Assembly: GCF_003402415.2 (NCBI RefSeq)
Contig: NZ_AP036014.1
Location: 4,068,522 to 4,132,521 of the forward strand
DNA from: Cupidesulfovibrio sp000226255
GTDB taxonomy: Bacteria > Desulfobacterota > Desulfovibrionia > Desulfovibrionales > Desulfovibrionaceae
Length of the DNA stretch: 64,000 nucleotides
Direction: 5' to 3'
This document shows, one piece after another, positions 15,802-24,277 of this stretch (positions are counted from its first letter, which is position 1; every line of letters begins with the position of its first letter). Both the position numbers and the translations under genes were made by a program. The notes under the pieces are model-generated. The model had not been told where the DNA came from. It did no database searches and worked only from the letters and a program-made list of their open reading frames with translations.

Positions 15802-16731
15802 ATGTCCATGCCCCTCCGCAAGAACCCGGATTCCCTCCCGCGCGAAGACTACCACGGCGCGCGCAAACGGCTGTTCATCGGGCTCATCAGCCTGACCTCC
15901 GCCGCGTTGTGCCTGGTGCTGCTGGTGGGGTGGATCATCCCGTACATCGGGCTGGGCAACATCCATCCATTGGTGCCGGAAATCACCGGCATGCTGCTGG
16001 TGGCGTCCATCGCGCTCATCGTGTGGGCCACTCTGGGCCTTGTGCTGCACATCTACACCGGGCGGCCGTGGTTCGGCTCGCAGCGGGTGCGCGGGGTGGC
16101 GGTAAAGCTGTTCCTGCCGCTCATGGAACTGCTGGGGCGACTCTTCGGCGTCTCGCGCGAAGAGGTGCGCCACTCATTCATCAAGGTCAACAACGAGCTG
16201 GTGCGCGGCGAGACGGGCAGCTTCGCCCCCTCCGACGTGCTGATCCTGCTGCCGCACTGCCTGCAATCCAGCAATTGTTCGGTGCGCCTGACCTACGGCG
16301 TTGACCACTGCAAACGCTGCGGCCAGTGCCCCATAGAACGGCTGCTGGTCCTGCGCGACCGCTACGGCGTCAAGCTGGCCATCGCCACCGGCGGCACCAT
16401 CGCCCGGCGCATCGTGGTCAAGGAGCGGCCCCGGCTGATCATCGCCGTGGCCTGCGAGCGCGACCTGGCCAGCGGCATACAGGACACCCACCCCATTCCG
16501 GTGTATGGCGTGCTGAACGAGCGGCCCAACGGCCCCTGCCTGGACACCCTCGTCAGTCTTGGCAACGTGGAAAAGGCGTTGCGCCACTTCCTGAACGTGC
16601 TGCCCCCCGATGACGCCGCCGTACCCGGCGCAGTGGCGGGGGCTACCTTTGGCCCGCAGCACGGCAAGAAGGATGGGGGGGCGGCCCCTCACCCTGCTGC
16701 CGCGCCCGCCCCCCCTGCGGAACCGCAATGA
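15802..16731 (+). CDS. DUF116 family membrane protein
   Basis: 309 residues. Two N-terminal membrane helices (about 16-46 and 58-84) precede the DUF116 domain, recognisable by LPHCLQSSNC, then DHCKRCGQCPIERLL and an ACERDLASGI segment; the clustered cysteines suggest a metal or Fe-S site. Biochemical role is not known. Ends in a low-complexity Ala/Pro tail. The stop overlaps the rsmB start by four bases (ATGA), so the two are translationally coupled; DUF116 commonly lies with fmt and rsmB in Desulfovibrio, an association that hints at RNA or translation-related function but does not prove it. ATG at 15808 is an alternative start. Confidence 0.85.
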   Translation: MSMPLRKNPDSLPREDYHGARKRLFIGLISLTSAALCLVLLVGWIIPYIGLGNIHPLVPEITGMLLVASIALIVWATLGLVLHIYTGRPWFGSQRVRGVAVKLFLPLMELLGRLFGVSREEVRHSFIKVNNELVRGETGSFAPSDVLILLPHCLQSSNCSVRLTYGVDHCKRCGQCPIERLLVLRDRYGVKLAIATGGTIARRIVVKERPRLIIAVACERDLASGIQDTHPIPVYGVLNERPNGPCLDTLVSLGNVEKALRHFLNVLPPDDAAVPGAVAGATFGPQHGKKDGGAAPHPAAAPAPPAEPQ

Positions 16732-18197
16732 GTACCCGCCGCCCCACACACCCTGGCAGGAAGAATGCGCAGCTGCCCCCGGCGCGCGCGGCCGCCCTGT
16801 CCGCCCTGAACAAGGTGCTGCGCAAGGGGCAGGAGGTCCAGGCGGCACTTGATGGCGAACTTGCCGACGCCGCTGCACGCAACGAGACAAACACGCTCGC
16901 AACCGCAAGCAGCGCACCTGTCGAAAGCAGTGTGCACGCCCTGCCACCACCTACCCCAACCGCCCCTGGCGGCTCCGCATTGCGGCATGCCCGAATTTCG
17001 CGCCAGGACGCCGCCCTGGCCACGGAGCTGGTTTACGGGTATCTGCGGTTGGAAATCCGCATTTCGTGGCTGCTGCGGCGCTTCCTGAAGTCCCCGGAGA
17101 AGCTTCCGCCCGAGGCGCTGCTGGCGCTCGGCGTGGCCGCGCACGAAATCGTGCACCTGGACCGCATCCCGGACTATGCCGCCGTGGACTGGGCCGTCAC
17201 CTACATCCGTCAGCGCTTCGGCGATGGTCTCGGCAAGCTGGCCAACGCGGTGCTGCGCAACGTGGCCCGGCTGGGTGGCGCAACCCGCGAGGCGGAGCTG
17301 TACCGCACCGAACGGCCCGACCCGGCGGCATTTCTTTCCGTGTATCACGCCGCGCCGCGCTGGCTGGTTGGCCTGTGGTGCGACGCCTATGGCCCGGACC
17401 GCGCCGAGGCCCTGCTGGCCGCCAGCGCGCAGGCCCCTTGCCCGGCCGTGCGCGTCAACGCCGCGCGCGAAGGATGGCAGGCGCTGCGCGACCGCTTGGC
17501 GGCGGACCATGGCGGAACGCTGTGCGGTCATGCCGGGGTGGCCTTTCCCGTTGGTGGCTTTCCGGCCGAGGTGGCCGCCCTTGAACGCGAGGGCCTGCTG
17601 TCGCGCCAGGGAGCCGCATCGCAGGAAGTGCTGGACGCCTTGCGCCCCGAAACCTGGGAAGGTCCGGTGTGGGACGCCTGTTGCGGACGCGGCGGCAAGG
17701 CGCTGGGCCTGCTGGAGCGCGGGGTGGACGTGCGCCTGTGCAGCGACCCCAATGCCGGACGGCTGCGCGGCCTGCGGACCGATGCGGCGCGGCTGGGGCT
17801 TGCGGTTCCCGCCGTGGCCCGCGCTTCCGCAATGCAGCCTCCGTTCGCAGCCGACGCCTGCCGCACCATCCTCATCGACGCGCCGTGCTCCGGCCTGGGC
17901 ACCCTGTCGCGACGGCCGGACATCAAGCTGCGCCGGTCCCCGGCCGATCTCGACGCGCTGGCCGCGCTGCAAGCGCGCATTCTGGATGCCGCCGCCAGCG
18001 CGCTTCCGTCCGGGGGGCGCATCGCCTACATCACCTGCACGCTGAACCCCCAGGAAAACGAGGCCCAGGTGGAACGGCTGCTGGCCGCCCGCGGCGCAAC
18101 CGGCGGCCCGCTGTTCACGGTTGAAGCGCAGCACGTCACCCCGGCGGATGCCCCCGCCCGCGAATTCTTTTTCGGCGTGCTGCTGCGCAAGGCATAG
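16728..18197 (+). CDS. rsmB: RsmB-type rRNA (cytosine-C5) methyltransferase
   Basis: NusB-like RNA-binding domain at the N-terminus followed by a SAM-dependent m5C methyltransferase domain (Sun/NOL1/NOP2 family), predicted to modify 16S rRNA. 489 residues. Seen: SAM motif VWDACCGRGGKALGL, DAPCSGLGTLSRRPD with Cys387 (release cysteine) and YITCTLNPQENE with Cys437 (nucleophile). The NusB part is interrupted at residues ~45-85 by a Ser/Thr/Pro-rich low-complexity stretch not typical of the family. Last gene of the def operon; followed by a good terminator. Confidence 0.9.
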   Translation: MSTRRPTHPGRKNAQLPPARAAALSALNKVLRKGQEVQAALDGELADAAARNETNTLATASSAPVESSVHALPPPTPTAPGGSALRHARISRQDAALATELVYGYLRLEIRISWLLRRFLKSPEKLPPEALLALGVAAHEIVHLDRIPDYAAVDWAVTYIRQRFGDGLGKLANAVLRNVARLGGATREAELYRTERPDPAAFLSVYHAAPRWLVGLWCDAYGPDRAEALLAASAQAPCPAVRVNAAREGWQALRDRLAADHGGTLCGHAGVAFPVGGFPAEVAALEREGLLSRQGAASQEVLDALRPETWEGPVWDACCGRGGKALGLLERGVDVRLCSDPNAGRLRGLRTDAARLGLAVPAVARASAMQPPFAADACRTILIDAPCSGLGTLSRRPDIKLRRSPADLDALAALQARILDAAASALPSGGRIAYITCTLNPQENEAQVERLLAARGATGGPLFTVEAQHVTPADAPAREFFFGVLLRKA

Positions 18198-18218
18198 CCG
18201 CCTTGGCCGCGCACGCGC

Positions 18219-18254
18219 AAAGGGCCGCCCGGCGTCGCCTGGCGGCCCTTTTTT
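18219..18254 (+). terminator. Rho-independent terminator of the def-rsmB operon
   Basis: AAAGGGCCGCC pairs with GGCGGCCCTTT and is followed by a run of six or more T. Twenty bases after the rsmB stop. Confidence 0.85.
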
Positions 18255-18385
18255 CTGCTGTCCTCCCCCGCTCTCCGGCCCCATGCCTGATGTAGCGCGT
18301 GGGGGTCGGCAACCGCCATTCTTCCGCACAGCCTGCGACTTTTGCTGGTGACCGGGGCTGTTCGGGCGCTGGGCGGGCCGGGGGT

Positions 18386-18790
18386 TTACTTCTGTCCAGC
18401 CCCTCCGTTTTCGGCCTGCCCCGCAACGCGCACGCGATTTACCATGCGCCTGTAATACGCTTCGTACTCCTCGAAGTTCAGAGGCTTGTGACGGCTGGCC
18501 CCCACCTTGCGCAGCAGCAGGTTCAGCTTCTGCATCTGACGATATTTTTCGCGCTCGTCCGCGCAGTTTTCCAGCAGGTCCATCACCGTCTGGATCTCGC
18601 GCGCCGTGTCCAGTTGCGGCGGCAGGTAGCCCGCGTTGCGCAGCACCTTGTAGGCCATGCGCAGGTCTTCGGGCACCATGGAGTCGTCCTCCAGTTCCAA
18701 CGGGCGACCTGCGCCCGGCAGGTTATCGAACGCGCCCTCTTCCTGCGCCTCGGCGATGCGCCGTTCTGCGATCAGCGAAATGGCGTCCAT
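18386..18790 (-). CDS. DUF1992 (DnaJ-C28-like) protein
   Basis: 134 residues. Start 18790 chosen for the near-perfect AGGAGG seven bases upstream and because MDAISLIAERRIAEAQEEGAFDNLPGAG is the family start. The LPGAGRPL motif and the DDS.VPEDLRMAYKVLRNAGYLPP segment define DUF1992, found in proteins annotated as DnaJ homologue subfamily C; no J domain is present here. Cytoplasmic, no known activity. Convergent with rsmB, whose terminator lies between. Confidence 0.85.
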   Translation of the reverse strand: MDAISLIAERRIAEAQEEGAFDNLPGAGRPLELEDDSMVPEDLRMAYKVLRNAGYLPPQLDTAREIQTVMDLLENCADEREKYRQMQKLNLLLRKVGASRHKPLNFEEYEAYYRRMVNRVRVAGQAENGGAGQK

Positions 18791-19035
18791 GCTGCCTCCT
18801 GCGAGTGGGTCCGGGCGCGCTGCGCGCGCCCGGGAAAAATCCAATCCGGCATCCCCGGGGTGACGGGCTCGGATGTGCGAAGGCCCTTTGCGCTCCTTAC
18901 GCGCATGCCGGGCCAACGGCAACGGACGCCCGCTGAAATGCTGGCCGCCGTGCCGCGCCCTTTCCGACTGCGCCGTCTCTGGCATCCGAAAAGTTCATCA
19001 AATCGTATTACGATTTCGGCTGCGTTTACACTTCG

Positions 19036-19051
19036 TGTTTCACGTGAAATC
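19036..19051. other. parS site 1
   Basis: TGTTTCACGTGAAATC: 14 of 16 match the chromosomal parS consensus TGTTTCACGTGAAACA, including the full CACGTG centre. 1.1 kb beyond the end of parB. Confidence 0.85.
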
Positions 19052-19074
19052 GCACCTTGTCCTCCCAAACGCAC

Positions 19075-19096
19075 AAGGCTCCCTTGCGGGAGCCTT
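19075..19096 (-). terminator. Hairpin downstream of rfaE1
   Basis: AAGGCTCCC and GGGAGCCTT around TTGC. Placed 28 bases after the rfaE1 stop on the minus strand; no good T-run, so moderate as a terminator. Confidence 0.45.
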
Positions 19097-19123
19097 GCCG
19101 AAATCCAGAGCGCCGCACGCCCA

Positions 19124-20149
19124 TCAGGCCCAGCGGTCTACGCTCGGCACCGGCAGGGTCGCAATGGCTTCGCGCAGCTCGTCCGGCCGCACCGATGCAG
19201 CCCCCACCTGTCCCACCACGATTCCAGCCGCATAATTGGCCAGCACGCAGCTTTCCAGCAGCCCTATTCCGGCCGCCAACGCCAAGGCAACGGTGGCGAT
19301 CACCGTGTCGCCCGCGCCGGTCACGTCGAACACGCTGCGCGCCGTGGTGGGGATGTGCCACACCCTGTCGCGCGCCTCGAACAACGCCATACCCTTGGGG
19401 CCAAGGGTGGTCAGCAGGTGTTCACAGTGCAGCTTGTCGAAGATGGCCCGCCCGGCGGCCAGGATTTCCTCGCGCGTGCCCGTGGGCAGGTGCGCGCCTT
19501 CGCTGGTTTCCTTGGAGTTGGGCGTGGGCATGAACACGTTGCGATACAGATGGAAGTTGGGCGTCTTGGGGTCCACCAGCACGGCGGGACGGCGAGTCCG
19601 CCTGGCCCACAGCGCCTCCAGGCCGTCCATGAACGCGCCGGTCACCACGCCCTTGCCGTAGTCGGACACGATGACCACGTCGCAATCGGCGCTGGCCGTG
19701 TCCACCAGCGCCAACAGCGCGGCAAGGTGCTGGCCGCCGATGGGGCTGGTTTCCTCGCGGTCTATGCGCAGCATCTGCTGCTGACGGGCGATGACGCGGG
19801 TCTTCAGGGTGGTGGGCCTGCCGGGAACTTCCACGAAATCGGCGTCAACGCCCTCTTCGCCCAGCACCCGGCGCAGCAGCGCGGCGCGGGGGCCGTTGCC
19901 GCACACGCTGACCAGGCGCGGCACGCCGCCCAGGGTGCGGATGTTCTTGGCCACGTTGCCCGCGCCGCCCACCAGGTGGCGATCCTCGCTCACGCTGATG
20001 ACCGGCACGGGCGCTTCGGGCGAAATGCGCTGGGCGTCGCCCACAAGGTACTCGTCGATCATCACGTCGCCCACCACGCACACGCGGGCGCCCGACAGTC
20101 GGGGCACCAGCGCGCCGAGGGCAGCGCCATCGATGTTGTAGCTGACCAT
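19124..20149 (-). CDS. rfaE1: D-glycero-beta-D-manno-heptose-7-phosphate kinase (RfaE1/HldE kinase domain)
   Basis: Phosphorylates heptose-7-phosphate in the ADP-heptose pathway for lipopolysaccharide core. PfkB-type sugar kinase of 341 residues containing only the kinase domain; the adenylyltransferase half of bifunctional HldE is absent here and must be separate. Seen: GDVMIDEYLVGDAQRISPEAPVPV (family start region), HLVGGAGNVAKNI, VLVDPK and the catalytic DVTGAGDTVIA. Start 20149 gives MVSYNIDG with GGAAGG upstream. Lies 31 bases after parB in the same direction, so it is likely co-transcribed with it, although the functions are unrelated. Confidence 0.9.
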   Translation of the reverse strand: MVSYNIDGAALGALVPRLSGARVCVVGDVMIDEYLVGDAQRISPEAPVPVISVSEDRHLVGGAGNVAKNIRTLGGVPRLVSVCGNGPRAALLRRVLGEEGVDADFVEVPGRPTTLKTRVIARQQQMLRIDREETSPIGGQHLAALLALVDTASADCDVVIVSDYGKGVVTGAFMDGLEALWARRTRRPAVLVDPKTPNFHLYRNVFMPTPNSKETSEGAHLPTGTREEILAAGRAIFDKLHCEHLLTTLGPKGMALFEARDRVWHIPTTARSVFDVTGAGDTVIATVALALAAGIGLLESCVLANYAAGIVVGQVGAASVRPDELREAIATLPVPSVDRWA

Positions 20150-20180
20150 CAAACCTTCCTGCAAAGTGTAATACGCTACG

Positions 20181-21113
20181 TTAACGTGGCTCCAGACCAA
20201 GCCGCGACAGAATGTGCGCAAGCTGGTCCGGTGATTCGAAATTCAGGGTGATCTTGCCCTTCTCTTCGGTGCCGCTCACCGACACGCGCAGGCTCAGCGC
20301 CTCGTGCAGGCGGCCTTGCAGGCTGCGCATGGACGGCGCGACGCGCTGCGGCGGGCGGGCAGGGCTGGGGGCTTCACGCTTGGGGGGCACGGCCAGCGGC
20401 TCCGGCAACGCGCCCCGGTCGCGCCAGTGCGCGGCGGCGGCCTCCGCCTCGCGCACGGACAGCCTGTCGGACAGGATGCGTCGGCGCAGGGTGTCTTGCG
20501 GTTCCGGGTCGGTCACCGTCAGCAGCGCGCGGGCATGCCCGGCGGACAACCGCGCCTCGCGCAGGTCATCGCGAGCGGCTTCCGGCAGGTGCAGCAACCG
20601 CAGGGTGTTGGCCACGGCCGGGCGGCTCTTGCCCAGCTTCTGGGCCAGGTCTTCCTGGCTCAGACCGAACTGCTCGCGCAGTTCCTGCATGGCCAGCGCC
20701 TCTTCCATGGGGTTCAGGTCTTCGCGTTGCAGGTTTTCGATGAGCGCCACGGCCAGGGTTTCCTGGTCGGTCAGTTCGCGGATGAGCACCGGCACTTCGC
20801 GCAGCCCGGCCATCTGGCTGGCGCGCCAGCGGCGCTCACCGGCCACGATCTCGTAGGCCTGCCGCGCGTCCTCGCCCTGCCCTTCCGTGCCGGGGATGGG
20901 CCGTACCAGCAGGGGCTGCAGCACGCCCTGGCTGCGAATGGACGCAGCCAGCTCCTCCAGCGCCGCCTCGGTAAACATCTTGCGGGGCTGGTTGGGGTTG
21001 GGGTGCAGCGCGCGTATGGGCAGCGTGCGGATGTCCGAGGGCTTCGGCTGTTCCTGATATCCCTTGAACAGGGCGTCGAGTCCCCTGCCTAGTCCGCGCG
21101 AAGGTCCTGCCAT
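20181..21113 (-). CDS. parB: Chromosome partitioning protein ParB (Spo0J)
   Basis: CTP-dependent DNA clamp that loads at parS and spreads; partner of ParA and SMC loading. 310 residues from 21113 (AAGGAG seven bases upstream, MAGPSRGLGRGLDALF being the typical start). Seen: IRALHPNPNQPRK, the CTP-binding motif GERRWRA, ALIENLQREDLNPMEEA, a helix-turn-helix around LSQEDLAQKLGKSRPAVANTLRLL, and a C-terminal dimerisation segment GKITLNFESPDQLAHIL. A small plus-strand gene separates it from parA. Confidence 0.95.
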   Translation of the reverse strand: MAGPSRGLGRGLDALFKGYQEQPKPSDIRTLPIRALHPNPNQPRKMFTEAALEELAASIRSQGVLQPLLVRPIPGTEGQGEDARQAYEIVAGERRWRASQMAGLREVPVLIRELTDQETLAVALIENLQREDLNPMEEALAMQELREQFGLSQEDLAQKLGKSRPAVANTLRLLHLPEAARDDLREARLSAGHARALLTVTDPEPQDTLRRRILSDRLSVREAEAAAAHWRDRGALPEPLAVPPKREAPSPARPPQRVAPSMRSLQGRLHEALSLRVSVSGTEEKGKITLNFESPDQLAHILSRLGLEPR

Positions 21114-21143
21114 CGTGTTCTCCTTGACTTTGGGCCGCGTTGC

Positions 21144-21168
21144 CCTAACTCTTTGGCCTAACTCTTTG
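21144..21168. repeat. Short direct repeat upstream of parB
   Basis: CCTAACTCTTTG at 21144-21155 and again at 21157-21168. It sits in the space between the divergent parB and the 136-residue gene, where a regulator or promoter element could lie; nothing known matches. Confidence 0.5.
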
Positions 21169-21207
21169 CCCTGCCGAACAAACACACCCTTATGGAGTGA
21201 AGTCCGA

Positions 21208-21618
21208 ATGACTGAACGCGAAGCGCACGTGGTGCACCTGCACGACCGCCACGGCGAACTCTATGGCGTGCTGGTGAGCCCGCAGCTGTGGGCCGCCGTG
21301 CAGCACAAGGTGGCGCCGCTGCTGGAGCAGGCCCTGGAAAAAATGTACCCGACCATGCGTCCCGAGCCCCTTGAGGACTGGCAGACCTTCAAGGACTACT
21401 GGGACTTCAAGTATCCCTTCTGCGCCGACGTGCACTGCGACTGCTGCGGCGCGGCGACGGAAGACTGGGAGCACGACCCCTTCCATCCGTTCCGGCTGCG
21501 CAACGCAACCCTGAGCGGCATGCTGGTCTTCGACTGCGTGAAGTGTGGCGCCTCGGTGCGCAAGAAGCACTTCAAGGACCACATCTGTTTCGAATTCACG
21601 CCCGCCAGCTCCAAATGA
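21208..21618 (+). CDS. Conserved-looking hypothetical, cysteine-containing, between parA and parB
   Basis: 136 residues, not recognised. Start 21208 has GGAGTGAA upstream. The N-terminal half is helical (VSPQLWAAVQHKVAPLLEQALEKM); the C-terminal half has CDCCG, a WEHDPFHPFRLRN segment and CVKCGASVRKKHFKDHICF, which could bind a metal through two CxxC-like pairs. No signal peptide or membrane helix. It runs opposite to parA and parB and lies exactly between them, ending convergently 48 bases from the parA stop and starting divergently 94 bases from the parB start. Base composition is like that of its neighbours, so it does not look recently acquired. Confidence 0.7.
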   Translation: MTEREAHVVHLHDRHGELYGVLVSPQLWAAVQHKVAPLLEQALEKMYPTMRPEPLEDWQTFKDYWDFKYPFCADVHCDCCGAATEDWEHDPFHPFRLRNATLSGMLVFDCVKCGASVRKKHFKDHICFEFTPASSK

Positions 21619-21666
21619 ACACGGTTCGCCGCGCGCCAGCGCGGCGAACCGCCTTCGAAAACCTGC

Positions 21667-22455
21667 CTACCCGCCCTGCCCTTCGCGGCGCTGGGGACGT
21701 CTGAGCACCACCTCTTTGGCCAGTGCCAGATACGCCTCGGCGCCCTTCGACTTTATGTCGTAGTGGATGATGGACTTGCCGTGGCTTGGGGCCTCGGACA
21801 GGCGCACGTTGCGCGGAATCACCGTTTCGAAGAGGTGGTCCGGGAAACACTTGCGCACCTCATTCTTCACCTGCCGCGACAGCTTGTTGCGCACGTCGTA
21901 CATGGTCAGCACCACGCCCAGCAGCGCAAGGCCGGGGTTCAGCCGCTTCTTCACCTGCTCGTAGGTCTGGAGCAGCTTCACGATGCCTTCCAGCGCGAAA
22001 AACTCGCACTGCAGGGGGATGAGCAGCTCACGCGCCGCGCACAGGGCGTTGAGGGTGATCAGCCCCAGCGACGGCGGGCAGTCGAGGATGATGTAGTCAA
22101 ACCTGCCATCCAGCGGCTTCAGCAGGTCCGCCAGAAAATATTCGCGGGCCATCTTGTCCACCAGTTCCAACTCCAGCGCCACGAGGTCCGTGGTGGACGG
22201 CAGGATGGACAGGTATGGCGTCTGGGTGGGGTAGATGGCCTCGACAACCTCTTCGGGCTGGAAGAACACCGAATAGAGATTGTGGCGCACCTCTTCCTGG
22301 TCAATGCCAAGCCCGCTGGTGGAGTTGGCCTGCGGGTCGCAATCGACCAGCAAAACCTTCTTTTCCATGATGGCGAGGGAAGCTGCGAGGTTGAGCGAAG
22401 ACGTGGTTTTGCCCACGCCGCCCTTCTGGTTGGCGACTGCGATGATTCGTGCCAC
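21667..22455 (-). CDS. parA: Chromosome partitioning ATPase ParA (Soj)
   Basis: Walker-type ATPase that segregates ParB-parS complexes along the nucleoid. 262 residues, beginning at a GTG codon (MARIIAVANQKGGVGKTT) with AGGA about nine bases upstream. Seen: deviant Walker A KGGVGKTT, LLVDCDPQANSTSGLG (Walker A' and Asp), FDYIILDCPPSLG (Walker B) and the C-terminal VRLSEAPSHGKSIIHYD. Full length without an N-terminal DNA-binding extension, the chromosomal type. A parS site lies 37 bases upstream of the start, inside its leader, so ParB binding may affect expression. Confidence 0.95.
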   Translation of the reverse strand: MARIIAVANQKGGVGKTTSSLNLAASLAIMEKKVLLVDCDPQANSTSGLGIDQEEVRHNLYSVFFQPEEVVEAIYPTQTPYLSILPSTTDLVALELELVDKMAREYFLADLLKPLDGRFDYIILDCPPSLGLITLNALCAARELLIPLQCEFFALEGIVKLLQTYEQVKKRLNPGLALLGVVLTMYDVRNKLSRQVKNEVRKCFPDHLFETVIPRNVRLSEAPSHGKSIIHYDIKSKGAEAYLALAKEVVLRRPQRREGQGG

Positions 22456-22491
22456 GGCTGCCTATCCTGTTGGGGTAAGAGGCAAAATTCA

Positions 22492-22507
22492 TGTTTCACA
22501 TGAAACG
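22492..22507. other. parS site 2
   Basis: TGTTTCACATGAAACG: 14/16 to consensus. In the parA leader. Confidence 0.85.
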
Positions 22508-22570
22508 TGCGCGCGCCGGAGGGGGAAAACGGCGGAGTCTGGCCCCGCCGGGCTCGCCAAGCACTCGCTA

Positions 22571-22599
22571 TAGCTAGTTGAGGGCGGATAGCGTGTCAA
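22571..22599 (-). promoter_or_regulatory. Candidate parA promoter
   Basis: On the minus strand TTGACA (22594-22599), 17-base spacer, TAGCTA (22571-22576). About 115 bases ahead of the GTG start. Confidence 0.35.
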
Positions 22600-22947
22600 C
22601 ACGCAAAACGGAAAGGCAGCACGCCTGAAACTGACATTCGGCCGTGTCGTAAGGCAACACTTGGCTGGAATTGCAACACGATAGAGCAAAAGCAGCGCGA
22701 CAAAGGGCACGCGTGGCCTTCGCGGTCAGACAGTGACCAACCGGACGGAAACGTCTGGCCGGATTATCCACCGGGACTCTTCAGAAAACATCACTGCGCG
22801 AACGCCCTTCACGTATCGCTCTGCGTGGAGCCCCGCCAACGCCACCGCCAACGCCCTCCCGAACGACGCCAAGCCCAACGCATTGCGGAAAATTGCCGCG
22901 CACGAGCACCACTGGAGTCAACCCAGAGCCATTACAGGCAGATATAA

Positions 22948-22963
22948 AGTTTCACATGAAACA
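22948..22963. other. parS site 3
   Basis: AGTTTCACATGAAACA: 14/16 to consensus, abutting the hairpin at 22962-22997. Confidence 0.85.
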
Positions 22964-22997
22964 ACCGGCCATCATCCGCAAGAATGATGGCCGGTTG
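22962..22997 (-). terminator. Strong hairpin, terminator of the epimerase gene
   Basis: CAACCGGCCATCAT (22962-22975) and ATGATGGCCGGTTG (22984-22997), 14 perfect pairs, 8-base loop. On the minus strand it is followed by TTTC at the parS edge. About 60 bases after the epimerase stop. Confidence 0.75.
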
Positions 22998-23058
22998 AGA
23001 AGATAGCAATGCGGCCCGCCCGCTTGAATGAGCCCAGCGTGAATGCAGGGGCGGAAGT

Positions 23059-24066
23059 CTAGACCTTGTAGTAGTCGCGGAACCAGCGCACGAACTCGCC
23101 AACACCCTTCTCAAGCGGGGTATGGGGCTTGAAGCCGGTGTCGCGGATCAGGTCGTCCACGTCGGCATAGGTGGCCTCCACGTCGCCGGGCTGCATGGGC
23201 ATCAGGTTGCGCACCGCCTTGCGGCCCAGGGCGTCTTCCAGAATTTCGATGAACCGGCCAAGCTCGACGGCGTTGTTGTTGCCGATGTTGTAGATGCGGT
23301 AAGGGGCCGGGCTGGTGGAAGGGTCCGGGGCATCACCGCGCCATTCCGGATTGGGCTGGGGGGTGCGCTCGGTCACGCGCACAACGCCCTCCACGATGTC
23401 GTCGATGTAGGTGAAGTCCCGGCGCATGCGGCCTTCATTGAACACGTTGATGGGCTTGCCTTCCAGAATGGCCTTGGTGAACAGGTACAGGGCCATGTCG
23501 GGCCTGCCCCACGGGCCGTACACGGTGAAGAAGCGCAAGCCGGTGGTGGGCAGCCTGTACAGGTGGCTGTAGGTGTGGGCCATCAGCTCGTTGGCCTTCT
23601 TGGAGGCGGCATACAGGCTGATGGGGTGATCCACGTTGTGGTGCACGCTGAACGGCATGGCCGTGTTCAGCCCGTAGACCGAGCTGGACGAAGCGTAGAC
23701 CAGGTGCTGCACGCCGTTGTGGCGGCAGCCTTCCAGAATGTTGCCGAAGCCCACCAGGTTGGACTGGATGTACGAACGGGGGTTCTTGAGCGAGTAGCGC
23801 ACGCCCGCCTGTGCGGCCAGATTGACCACGTGGGTGAAGCGCTGCTTCTCGAACAAGCCGTCCATGGCCGCGTCGTCGGCCATGTCCATGTGCGCGAAGG
23901 TGAAACCGGCGTAGGGTTCAAGCTCCTTCAGACGATCCTTCTTGAGTTGGACGTCATAGTAGTCGTTCAGGCAGTCCAGACCGACGACGGTGTGTCCGGC
24001 TTCCAGAAAACGCCGGGAAAGGTGAAAGCCGATGAACCCGGCCGCGCCGGTGACGAGAATATGCAT
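23059..24066 (-). CDS. NAD-dependent epimerase, UDP-glucuronate 4-epimerase type
   Basis: Extended short-chain dehydrogenase, 335 residues, interconverting nucleotide sugars for surface polysaccharide. Seen: GAAGFIGFHLSRRFL (NAD-binding Gly motif), LDCLNDYYDVQLKKDRL, which is typical of the UDP-glucuronate epimerase (CapI/LspL) branch, NLAAQAGVRYSL, the active-site SSSSVYG and YAASK (Tyr/Lys), and FTVYGPWGRPDMA. Start 24066 fits MHILVTGAAG. The branch assignment is by similarity of these motifs; related UDP-glucose/GDP-mannose epimerases cannot be fully excluded. Transcribed alone; terminator at 22962-22997. Confidence 0.88.
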   Translation of the reverse strand: MHILVTGAAGFIGFHLSRRFLEAGHTVVGLDCLNDYYDVQLKKDRLKELEPYAGFTFAHMDMADDAAMDGLFEKQRFTHVVNLAAQAGVRYSLKNPRSYIQSNLVGFGNILEGCRHNGVQHLVYASSSSVYGLNTAMPFSVHHNVDHPISLYAASKKANELMAHTYSHLYRLPTTGLRFFTVYGPWGRPDMALYLFTKAILEGKPINVFNEGRMRRDFTYIDDIVEGVVRVTERTPQPNPEWRGDAPDPSTSPAPYRIYNIGNNNAVELGRFIEILEDALGRKAVRNLMPMQPGDVEATYADVDDLIRDTGFKPHTPLEKGVGEFVRWFRDYYKV

Positions 24067-24277
24067 GCTGGGGGTCCTGTGCTGGCGTTATGTGGTGAGT
24101 GCGAAATAGGGCGCGTCAACTCAAGCCCGCGCGCAAATCCGCGTGCGGCACGTTGCCTCGGACGCGCCGCTGGCGACACTAGCGGAAGTCGGCGACAAGG
24201 AAAAGACGGGCGGCGCGGAACCAGACCAAGGCTTGGCCATCCCGCCCTGCCCGCCCCCCCTTGGGAACAGGCCCGGC

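Larger units (their letters stand above)
18791..19123. other. Gene-free gap with a parS site and a hairpin
   Basis: 333 bp between the DUF1992 start and the rfaE1 stop. Holds the parS site at 19036-19051 and the hairpin at 19075-19096; no coding frame with a family signal. Confidence 0.6.
22456..23058. other. Gene-free region upstream of parA with two parS sites
   Basis: 603 bp between the parA start and the end of the epimerase gene. Holds two parS sites, the parA promoter candidate and a strong hairpin. Short plus-strand frames here (e.g. 22733-22987) have no family signal and cross the parS/hairpin, so I do not call a gene. Confidence 0.6.

Noticed and set aside
18299..20251. 650-residue plus-strand frame over DUF1992 and rfaE1
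   Set aside because: Crosses two clear minus-strand genes, a parS site and a hairpin.
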